Positions 1 to 5,879 of a stretch of 7,344 bases of DNA are shown piece after piece (within the stretch, counting starts at the first letter, position 1; each line of letters begins with the position of its first letter). The stretch is taken from the NCBI GenBank assembly GCA_030706665.1, contig JAUZOB010000162.1, positions 1 to 7,344 on the forward strand. The letters are read 5' to 3'. Origin of the DNA: Bacteroidota bacterium (GTDB lineage Bacteria > Bacteroidota > Bacteroidia > Bacteroidales > Prolixibacteraceae). Position numbers and translations under genes: made by a program. The notes beneath the pieces are model-generated. The model saw only the letters and a program-made list of their open reading frames with translations. It made no database searches and had not been told where the DNA came from.

Positions 1-1752
1 AGGAGAGAGTAAAAGCCATGTCGAGACCGGACGATTAATTCTTTCGTTGTAGCCGGCTTGTAAATTTATGTCCGCACTGAGTTGTTTGGATAAATGTAAA
101 CTTGGGAACAAGTCGATTAAATGCGCAGTGTTGTCGTCAATGCCGGTATCGGTTCTGATCTTTCGGAATTCACGTTCCAATCGGGTTCCGGCTTCGATAT
201 CGATCGATGCAATTTCCCCTGTGAGCTGCATATAACCGGAGGAAACTCTTCTGGAAAACAGACTAAGGTTATGATTGTCCGCAACAGGGGTCCACAGAGT
301 TTCTCCTGTATTTCGTTGTGTCGGTTGGTAACTCTGATTTTCCCTGAATCCTCGATTCTGAATACCGGACATCAATTTAAACGACGTAGCGATTGGAAAA
401 GAATATTCCAGTTTTATAAGATATTCCCGGTCATTGCATCTTTCCAAAAAATGGTTTCCTTCACCTGTGGAAACTCCTGACCGAGTAGAAAGATACTCAA
501 TGGTCTCATCTTGTTTTTCGTCACGATTATAAATCAAAGAGGAAAGGTAACCGGTTATTTTGAGTTCACTATTGTTTGTAACATGTCTGGAATAATTTAA
601 AGTGGAACTGGAATAATCCCAGGTTCTGTTCATATTAATATCGTCTCGTGATCTCTTTTCTAAGATATTCTCAGAGTTTTGAGGATTAGAAACACTCTCA
701 TGGTAATTCAATGGGAAAAACATTCGATAGCGTCCGTTTCCCATTTCAGTCATTAATGAAAGTGTACTGAGAGTGTCGGGCGTGTATTCAATGTTTCCGG
801 TAAGATAATGTTCCCTGTTATGCCTGTTTTGTTCTCCTCCCGAAATAATCTTTTGTATTGTATTGGAAGTAAACAAACGCTCAAAGTTCAAATTGGGCTT
901 ATAACTTTGTCCCGTATAATCGGTTTCTACATGAAAATTCCATTTGCCGGTTTTATAATTCAAATCCATGTTTAATCCCTGGGAGTCATAATTACCTCCT
1001 TTAACAGCAACTTGTCCGTTTATCCCATTAATTCTGTTCTTTTTCAAAATAATATTGATAATGCCGGCTGATCCTTCGGCATCATATTCTGAAGAAGGGC
1101 TGGTTATGACATCAATTTGCTGAATATCAGAAGCTGGGATCTGTTTTAATGCATTCCCGTTACCACGGACTGTCGGTATGCCGTTAATCAGGATAATGAA
1201 CTTGCTGCTTCCCCTGAGTGATACTCCTCCATCCGGATCAACTTGTATGGACGGGAGTGTTTGTAAAATATCGGCCGCAGAGTGATTGATGTTATTCATG
1301 GACGGAGCGATAAGAAGCACCTTCTTGTTGATCTCCTGTCTGATTTGATTCGATGAATTAATTACATTAACTTCTTCAAGTAATGTAATATCCGGATTTA
1401 GAGGGATCGTCCCGATTTCAGCTATATGCTGATTCTGAGTTATCTTTATATTTTTCTTAGTCTCTTTCTTGTATCCGATATATTTTGCGACAAGAAAATA
1501 ATCACCGGGAGTTACCTTGTCAAGTTTAAAAGATCCGTCTTTTAATGAAACGCTACCGGCAATTTGTGTGGAATCAGTAGATTTATGAAGGGTAAGGCTG
1601 GCGTATTGCAGTGGTGACTTTGTCCTTAGATCAACAACTTTCCCCTTAATTGTTCCCGGAATATTATTCTTTGTTGGTCCCGGGACTTGTCCATTAACGG
1701 CTAGTATATTACAAAAAACAAATAATATTAATATACAATTCTTGTTGAGCAT
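1..1752 (-). CDS. Outer-membrane beta-barrel / TonB-dependent receptor-like protein, 5' part (partial at left edge)
   Basis: The reading frame stays open from ATG at 1752 to base 1: 584 codons with no stop, so the C-terminus lies outside the window. Seen: a signal peptide (about residues 1-21, hydrophobic ILILFVFCNILAV, then NGQ); a carboxypeptidase-regulatory-like beta-sandwich at about 34-95 (IKGKVVD … GSFKLDKVTPGDY … YIGYKK); a plug-like domain at about 135-240 (ADILQTLPSIQVDPDGGVSL, LINGIP, then EYDAEGSAGIINIILKK at 222-238); and from about 245 alternating strands rich in Tyr, Asn and aromatics, typical of an outer-membrane barrel, including ERINRP near 573. This layout matches the Bacteroidetes 'outer membrane beta-barrel family protein' group (OMP_b-brl_3-like), usually around 800 residues, so roughly a quarter is missing. 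By family it should sit in the outer membrane and move or bind a ligand; the ligand is unknown. No SusD-like partner is visible in the window. The start is supported by the signal peptide and a -7 box 34 bases upstream. An antisense ORF at 121-480 is a shadow of this gene. Confidence 0.93.
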   Translation of the reverse strand, partial: MLNKNCILILFVFCNILAVNGQVPGPTKNNIPGTIKGKVVDLRTKSPLQYASLTLHKSTDSTQIAGSVSLKDGSFKLDKVTPGDYFLVAKYIGYKKETKKNIKITQNQHIAEIGTIPLNPDITLLEEVNVINSSNQIRQEINKKVLLIAPSMNNINHSAADILQTLPSIQVDPDGGVSLRGSSKFIILINGIPTVRGNGNALKQIPASDIQQIDVITSPSSEYDAEGSAGIINIILKKNRINGINGQVAVKGGNYDSQGLNMDLNYKTGKWNFHVETDYTGQSYKPNLNFERLFTSNTIQKIISGGEQNRHNREHYLTGNIEYTPDTLSTLSLMTEMGNGRYRMFFPLNYHESVSNPQNSENILEKRSRDDINMNRTWDYSSSTLNYSRHVTNNSELKITGYLSSLIYNRDEKQDETIEYLSTRSGVSTGEGNHFLERCNDREYLIKLEYSFPIATSFKLMSGIQNRGFRENQSYQPTQRNTGETLWTPVADNHNLSLFSRRVSSGYMQLTGEIASIDIEAGTRLEREFRKIRTDTGIDDNTAHLIDLFPSLHLSKQLSADINLQAGYNERINRPVSTWLLLSP

Positions 1753-1757
1753 TCTTA

Positions 1758-1792
1758 ATCTTTGGTTCGGGTAGGTAACTACAACCAAAGAT
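1758..1792. repeat. 10-bp perfect inverted repeat overlapping the receptor -7 box
   Basis: The arms are ATCTTTGGTT at 1758-1767 and AACCAAAGAT at 1783-1792, with a 15-base spacer. The right arm covers nearly the whole putative -7 box (1786-1793) and the left arm ends 6 bases before the ATG at 1752. It could be a dyad operator. Alternatively, in any transcript that reads through from upstream, it would form a hairpin just before the start codon and limit translation. The pairing is directly visible; the role is inferred. Confidence 0.6.
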
Positions 1793-1793
1793 A
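1786..1793 (-). promoter_or_regulatory. Putative Bacteroidetes -7 promoter box for the receptor gene
   Basis: On the minus strand this reads TATCTTTG, a perfect match to the Bacteroidetes sigma-factor -7 consensus TAnnTTTG. Transcription would begin roughly 5-7 bases downstream, giving a leader of about 25-30 bases to the ATG at 1752. No good TTTG-type -33 box is found at the usual spacing; that region lies inside the 18-bp inverted repeat at 1799-1839. Confidence 0.5.
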
Positions 1794-1798
1794 AAACA

Positions 1799-1839
1799 TT
1801 ATTTGGATATACATATGTTTTATATGTATATCCAAATAA
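1799..1839. repeat. 18-bp perfect inverted repeat with 5-base loop between GHL10 gene and receptor gene
   Basis: The arms at 1799-1816 and 1822-1839 (inner part GGATATACATAT / ATATGTATATCC) pair perfectly over 18 bp around the loop GTTTT. The repeat lies 25 bases past the stop of the GHL10 gene (1865) and ends 5 bases before the putative -7 box of the receptor gene. As minus-strand RNA it makes a long AT-rich stem followed by ATGTTTTATC, so it can serve as the terminator of the GHL10 unit, though its T-tract is broken. Its position across the -33 region also fits an operator. The two roles cannot be separated from sequence alone. Confidence 0.75.
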
Positions 1840-1864
1840 AAAGAATGTAATTTTTACTGTTGAT

Positions 1865-3394
1865 TTAAAGTTTAATTGTAACCGGAAGGCAAGGAGAGCT
1901 TTCATTGTGCAAGCGATCCAGAGCTGTTACCCTGATCTCATACTTCTTTCGGAATATTTTGAATTTCCGGGCAATAAAACAATCATTTTTGTCGGAAAGG
2001 GATATCCATTGTGCTTTACGAATACTGCCTCTTTTTCTGTTTTTATATACAATGAAAGCGACAGGATCCTTGGATGGTGTATTTTGAACTGAAGCTTCCC
2101 ATTCGATGTGATATCCTTTTTTTACTTTCTCAATTTTTAAATTCAGCGGAGATGAAGGGATCGTATTGTCAAGCCATGGCATGACCGGTGGTAAGGCTGG
2201 TTCCTTATAAAGCCGTTTTTTTAGGGAGTCCTGAAATCCCATCAAATCACGTGAAAAGTGTTTGGCACTATAAAAGGCACTGCCGTTGAGACCTTCAATC
2301 TTTCTTACTGTTCGGATCTGTCGGGTAAGTTCAGAAGAATTGCCCCAGGCACCTTTGACTTTGGGGGTTACTTTATATAAAGCATGACCTATATAGACGG
2401 AGCGGCCATATCCATTCTTTGCCCACCAGTTTGCCAGTGTTACAAAATCGACAGTAGGGTGGCCTGCTTCCCAATAGATCTGAGGAAGAAGATAATCAAT
2501 CCATCCCAAACGTTGCCATTTGATGACATCAGCATAAAGATCATCATAATTGGTAGTTCCCGCACGGGTTGCAGAACCTCTGGGGTCCTGAGACTGATTT
2601 CGCCATACGCCAAAGGGACTGATCCCGAATTTGACCCATGGCTTAATATTCTTAATCGTGTTACTGATGTTTTGAATTATTCCATCAACATTTGCCCTGC
2701 GCCATTCATTGCGATTAACAAACTGTCCTTTATATTTCCTGAAGGAATTCTGATCCGGAAATTCTTTATCTTCCACTTTGTATGGGTAGAAATAATCGTC
2801 AAAATGGATCGCATCGATATCATAATTTCTAACGACTTCAGCAATTACTTTCGACAGGTAAGAGCGAACTTCCGGAATACCGGGATCAAGATATAGCTTG
2901 TCATCATAACTGACTGTCCATTCCGGATGTAATCGGGCCACATTATTTTGGGAGAGTCTACTCTTCGCACTGTTGGAAACTCTGAACGGATTAAACCATG
3001 CATGAAGTTCCATGTGGCGTTTATGAGCTTCTCCGATAAAAGCAGCAAGAGGATCAAATCCCCGATCGGGTGCTTTGCCCTGTTCTCCTGTAATATATTG
3101 TGACCAGGGTTCAGTGGCCGAATGATACATGGCATCAGCAGTAGGCCTTACTTGAACAATTACCGCATTGATTCCGTCTGCTTGCATTTTATCTAACAAC
3201 GAAACAATCTCTTTAAGCATCGATTCCGAAGAAAGCCCCGGTCTTGACGGCCAGTCAATATTTGCAACTGTAGCAATCCATGCACCCCTGAATTCACGTT
3301 GAGGCGAGATAAGTTGTACTTTTTGTCCATTACAAAAAGCAGTAGTCATTGCTAAAAAGAAAAACAGGATGCTGATCTTACCCAACTTGGTCAT
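1865..3394 (-). CDS. Secreted GHL10-family (DUF187) glycoside hydrolase-like protein
   Basis: A 509-residue protein starting at ATG 3394. Seen: signal peptide at about 1-23 (ISILFFFLAMTTAF, then CNGQ; the Cys lacks a proper lipobox context); the family hallmark REFRGAWIATVANIDWPS at 33-50; QVRPTADAMY at 81-90; HAWFNPFR at 131-138; YLDPGIPEVRSYL at 168-180; DIDAIHFDDYFYPY at 192-205, with the acidic pair D199/D200; KFGISPFGVW at 255-264; DYLLPQIYWE at 300-309. Together these define the GHL10 (PF02638) TIM-barrel-like domain, about 30-390. Residues about 410-509 look like a fibronectin type III-type beta-sandwich (SPLNLKIEK … YEIRVTALDRLHNESSP). Known of the family: E. coli DigH (YddW) acts on peptidoglycan glycan strands lacking stem peptides. 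A periplasmic or surface role on peptidoglycan or another glycan is therefore plausible here, but the substrate is not shown. The length is normal and the gene is intact. It appears monocistronic, with its own -7 box upstream and an 18-bp hairpin after the stop. Confidence 0.95.
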   Translation of the reverse strand: MTKLGKISILFFFLAMTTAFCNGQKVQLISPQREFRGAWIATVANIDWPSRPGLSSESMLKEIVSLLDKMQADGINAVIVQVRPTADAMYHSATEPWSQYITGEQGKAPDRGFDPLAAFIGEAHKRHMELHAWFNPFRVSNSAKSRLSQNNVARLHPEWTVSYDDKLYLDPGIPEVRSYLSKVIAEVVRNYDIDAIHFDDYFYPYKVEDKEFPDQNSFRKYKGQFVNRNEWRRANVDGIIQNISNTIKNIKPWVKFGISPFGVWRNQSQDPRGSATRAGTTNYDDLYADVIKWQRLGWIDYLLPQIYWEAGHPTVDFVTLANWWAKNGYGRSVYIGHALYKVTPKVKGAWGNSSELTRQIRTVRKIEGLNGSAFYSAKHFSRDLMGFQDSLKKRLYKEPALPPVMPWLDNTIPSSPLNLKIEKVKKGYHIEWEASVQNTPSKDPVAFIVYKNRKRGSIRKAQWISLSDKNDCFIARKFKIFRKKYEIRVTALDRLHNESSPCLPVTIKL

Positions 3395-3418
3395 ATTTGA
3401 GAGTTTAATATTCGACTA

Positions 3419-3426
3419 CAAAAATA
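3419..3426 (-). promoter_or_regulatory. Putative Bacteroidetes -7 promoter box for the GHL10 gene
   Basis: On the minus strand this reads TATTTTTG, matching TAnnTTTG exactly, 24 bases upstream of the ATG at 3394. That would leave a short leader of about 17-20 bases. No convincing TTTG -33 element is found at the expected distance. Support also comes from the terminator-like hairpin further upstream, which implies that this gene needs its own promoter. Confidence 0.5.
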
Positions 3427-3640
3427 ATGATTCAGTACACTATTTCTATTATATCACATTGTTATTCCTTGTAATTGATGCTACTGGCAGAATGTTTTGT
3501 GTGTTTGAATATTTTCATCTCCCATAAATGGCACTGAAGTGGGGTTGTAATATTTAAAACCAGGAGTATGCTTTTAATGGAGGATTATATTATTGATAAC
3601 GATGAAATTGTCTTCTTGTGTTATTAAAGTATAGGGTTTA

Positions 3641-3685
3641 AAAAGAACTCAGGTTGAATCTGTTTTGTATTACTCAACCTGAATT
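3641..3685 (-). terminator. Intrinsic terminator-like stem-loop after the DUF3857 paralogue
   Basis: On the minus strand the arms TTCAGGTTGA (from 3683) and TCAACCTGAG pair over 9 consecutive bp (3674-3682 with 3649-3657), extended by two A-T pairs beyond one mismatch. The 16-base loop lies at 3658-3673. The stem is followed by TTCTTTTT (minus strand, down to 3641), a good T-tract. It lies about 95 bases after the stop at 3777 and points in the direction of transcription of the two DUF3857 genes. Confidence 0.72.
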
Positions 3686-3776
3686 CCGTATCTCTATGAA
3701 AACGATCAATATGAGACTAAGTGATTGATGAGGAGCATCAAAAGATCGAAGATTTCCTTATGGTTTCTCATTCTTT

Positions 3777-5786
3777 CTAACTTCCACTGGCGGTATTCCC
3801 TGAAGGCGCAACTTTCTTAAGTACAATCTGACCATTGTGTTTTTCTGTTATCAGACTGAATAATTCTCTAAGGTCTTTGTATTCTTCAGGAGCATATTGA
3901 GTCTTATTGATCGTGATCCTGCTCAGAATAATTATAATTCGGGAATTCTCATCATAAGTTATATTGCAATGGAAAATCGCAGCATTATTTGGAAGAACGT
4001 AAGTAATTGATTTAGGCATTTCCTCAATCTTATAAGATGGATCAAGCTTGATTCGGGTTGAAATCGTTTCATTGACTTTAGTTGGGAAATCTACGGGCCA
4101 TATCCGATCTTCTTTTTTAAAAGGATTCTCTTTTTGTGCTTCGATTGGAATTAGTGGGATATAAATTGTACTGACATTATCTTTTGGGGTACCGGTACTG
4201 ATATTTGCGTTTTCAATGAGTCGTAGATCCGGATCCTTTAGATTTTCAAAGGACAGATTTTCAAAAGTGTAATTCGGATCCTCTGCTTTTATTGATTTAA
4301 AGTACTCTTCTTCTCCTTTTCTTTCTAACTGATCTCTTATCGCTGCAGCCTTCGTACCTCCATAAGCTATCTGTACGGTACCTTTTAATATTCCTTTGTC
4401 ATCTAATGCCAGATTGGTTGATACTGTTTCAACTGACATTTCTTGTCTGGATAGGTCAACCCAACCGGGGGTTATATTCCGATTCATGATTCGGCCTTTC
4501 CCGTTTAAACACTTTTCCGGAAGTTGATTAAAAGCGACATGACGATCACTGGCATCCAAAAGATAGATCTTCCCGTTTAGATTCAAATAAGCCAGGACAG
4601 TATTGAAATTGGATAAAAGCGGATAATCTTCTTGGATCTTCCCATGCGAACGGGTGCTGATAAGTACTGGATCTGCCTTATAACCTGCTTCACGGAGCAA
4701 AGCCAGTAAAAGCAGATTGATTTCAGCTGTAGAGCCGCTGCCTCTTTCGTATACTTTGTCAATATTATCTGTTGCAAAGATTGCTGTGTTTCCGTCCCAT
4801 TTTACCTTTGATCTGACAGACTCGTAGATTGCTTTTATACACTCTTCATCATCGCTTTTATTAAACTTCTGCAGCTCCTCTTTTAAAAAGGAACCTTTTT
4901 TCAATTGTTTGCCGAAATTAAAATTGTCAAGTATTTTGGTAATTAAATCATCCCAACTGTTGGTGAAATTAACAGCTGAATTATCTTTACGGATATATGA
5001 GGCCAGCTCCATTTTAAAACACGCTTCATAATCTTTGACCGTTGTCATATAATTGTCGGCTTTTATAGATGGAGCTTTTGAAACAGCCAACATGTAGCCG
5101 CCATATTCTATTGCCATATCATATTGCTCTGATTGGTTTTTGCATGCATAGTAATTGATGGCAAAAGGAATGCATCCTTGAATCTTATAGCTGTAAATAA
5201 AGGTATTATCGTAATTCGCGACTACCTCACTCCAGTTGGTTGGGATGTCTTTTTGAAAATACCAGGAAGGAACCTCGTAGGGGAAATCGGAGTAAACAGA
5301 ATACCGAAGATCAATCACTGAACCTTCTCTTACATTGGGTAAGACTATCTTTGCAGTACGCAAATTCTTACTGCTTTTTTCAATGAAGATAGAAGATTTA
5401 TCAAGTTCGGTTTCAACAATTTTCCCGTTTACCAGATTGTAGGTATACCCATCGATATCTGCTATATCTTCTGCTGCATTATTGTTAACATAGAGAGGAA
5501 TTTCAAAAGTCCCATTCGTTACCCCTTCTTTCTTAAATATCTTTATTCTGATGCGACGTTTAAAGATAACTGTGTAGTCTTGTCTGGAGGAAATATTGAT
5601 CGTCCCTTTGTCTCCCAAAACCATCGCAGGAGCGTCAGGTTCAAAACTACATGCTGGCATTTTTAATTCTTCACGAGTAACTTTATCAAACTGATATCGA
5701 TCTTTTGCTTGCGAATAAGCAAAAATCGGAAAAATTATAAAAGCACATAAAAGTCTAAGGAACCAAGAGATAAAATGGGGTTTCAT
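3777..5786 (-). CDS. DUF3857 / transglutaminase-like envelope protein, complete downstream paralogue
   Basis: A 669-residue protein. I place the start at ATG 5786 because it opens directly into a signal peptide (MKPHFISWFLRLLCAFIIFP … AYSQ, about 1-26). The frame can be extended to a TTG at 5819, but this adds 11 residues in front of the signal and is unlikely. Seen: a DUF3857-type domain at about 30-215 (FDKVTREELKM, YTVIFKRRIRIKIFKKEG, YTYNLVNGKIVETEL, LPNVREGSVIDLRYSVYSDF, WYFQKDIPTNWSEV); a transglutaminase-like core at about 275-420 (VRSKVKWDG 324-332, GSGSTAEINLLLLALLREAG 349-368, LLDASD 409-414); a beta-rich region at 420-569; and a DUF3858-like C-terminal domain at about 570-655. The triad is degenerate: Thr353 lies where the nucleophilic Cys is expected and Thr396 (SNFNTVLAYL) where the His is expected, while Asp411 remains. 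An exported, non-catalytic binding or structural role is inferred; the real function is unknown. It follows its paralogue by 93 bp with no TAnnTTTG box in the gap, so the two are probably co-transcribed. Confidence 0.9.
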   Translation of the reverse strand: MKPHFISWFLRLLCAFIIFPIFAYSQAKDRYQFDKVTREELKMPACSFEPDAPAMVLGDKGTINISSRQDYTVIFKRRIRIKIFKKEGVTNGTFEIPLYVNNNAAEDIADIDGYTYNLVNGKIVETELDKSSIFIEKSSKNLRTAKIVLPNVREGSVIDLRYSVYSDFPYEVPSWYFQKDIPTNWSEVVANYDNTFIYSYKIQGCIPFAINYYACKNQSEQYDMAIEYGGYMLAVSKAPSIKADNYMTTVKDYEACFKMELASYIRKDNSAVNFTNSWDDLITKILDNFNFGKQLKKGSFLKEELQKFNKSDDEECIKAIYESVRSKVKWDGNTAIFATDNIDKVYERGSGSTAEINLLLLALLREAGYKADPVLISTRSHGKIQEDYPLLSNFNTVLAYLNLNGKIYLLDASDRHVAFNQLPEKCLNGKGRIMNRNITPGWVDLSRQEMSVETVSTNLALDDKGILKGTVQIAYGGTKAAAIRDQLERKGEEEYFKSIKAEDPNYTFENLSFENLKDPDLRLIENANISTGTPKDNVSTIYIPLIPIEAQKENPFKKEDRIWPVDFPTKVNETISTRIKLDPSYKIEEMPKSITYVLPNNAAIFHCNITYDENSRIIIILSRITINKTQYAPEEYKDLRELFSLITEKHNGQIVLKKVAPSGNTASGS

Positions 5787-5879
5787 ATTGAATGTATTTT
5801 TTGCATGAGAAAGAATCAATGAATTATGTTTCGTTATCTGAGCTTTATGTGATGATGAATGTTTTTCCTTCGACTTTAA
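5787..5879 (-). other. 93-bp spacer between the DUF3857 paralogues
   Basis: There is no TAnnTTTG box, no strong stem-loop and no T-tract terminator here. On the minus strand the last stretch before the ATG at 5786 is A-rich (GCAAAAAATACATTCAAT), as is common for Bacteroidetes translation starts without a Shine-Dalgarno sequence. The absence of signals favours co-transcription of the two genes. Confidence 0.5.

Larger units (their letters stand above)
3395..3776. other. 382-bp intergenic region
   Basis: This separates the stop of the DUF3857 paralogue (3777) from the start of the GHL10 gene (3394). It holds a terminator-like stem-loop for the former (3641-3685) and a -7 box for the latter (3419-3426). 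I see no other supported feature: no tRNA-like fold, no repeat shared with the rest of the window, and only very short ORFs without family signal. Its length leaves room for an upstream regulatory site for the GHL10 promoter, but none is recognisable. Confidence 0.7.

Noticed and set aside
121..480. 119-codon plus-strand ORF
   Set aside because: It lies fully antisense to the receptor gene, in exact codon register with it, and its translation has no family signal; the minus-strand frame encodes clear barrel sequence.
1905..2092. Two short overlapping plus-strand ORFs of about 60 codons
   Set aside because: Both are antisense to the C-terminal beta-sandwich of the GHL10 protein, in different frames, with no promoter or family signal.
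2384..2896. 170-codon plus-strand ORF
   Set aside because: It is antisense to the best-conserved part of the GHL10 domain (including the HFDDYFYP motif). The product looks like a mirror of that coding sequence, with no recognisable domain.
2845..3135. 96-codon minus-strand ORF
   Set aside because: Out-of-frame shadow inside the GHL10 gene.
3568..3627. Small plus-strand ORF (about 19 codons) preceded by AGGAG in the intergenic region
   Set aside because: The AGGAG is only one base from the ATG, too close to act as a ribosome site. The peptide is very short and lacks any recognisable feature, and Bacteroidota rarely rely on such sites.
3641..3685. Hairpin considered as an operator of the GHL10 promoter
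   Set aside because: It is over 200 bases upstream of the GHL10 -7 box and is followed on the minus strand by a T-tract in the direction of the DUF3857 transcription unit, so a terminator is the simpler reading.
4583..4777. 64-codon minus-strand ORF
   Set aside because: Out-of-frame shadow inside the complete DUF3857 gene.
5133..5321. 62-codon plus-strand ORF
   Set aside because: Antisense to the DUF3857 domain coding sequence, with no independent support.
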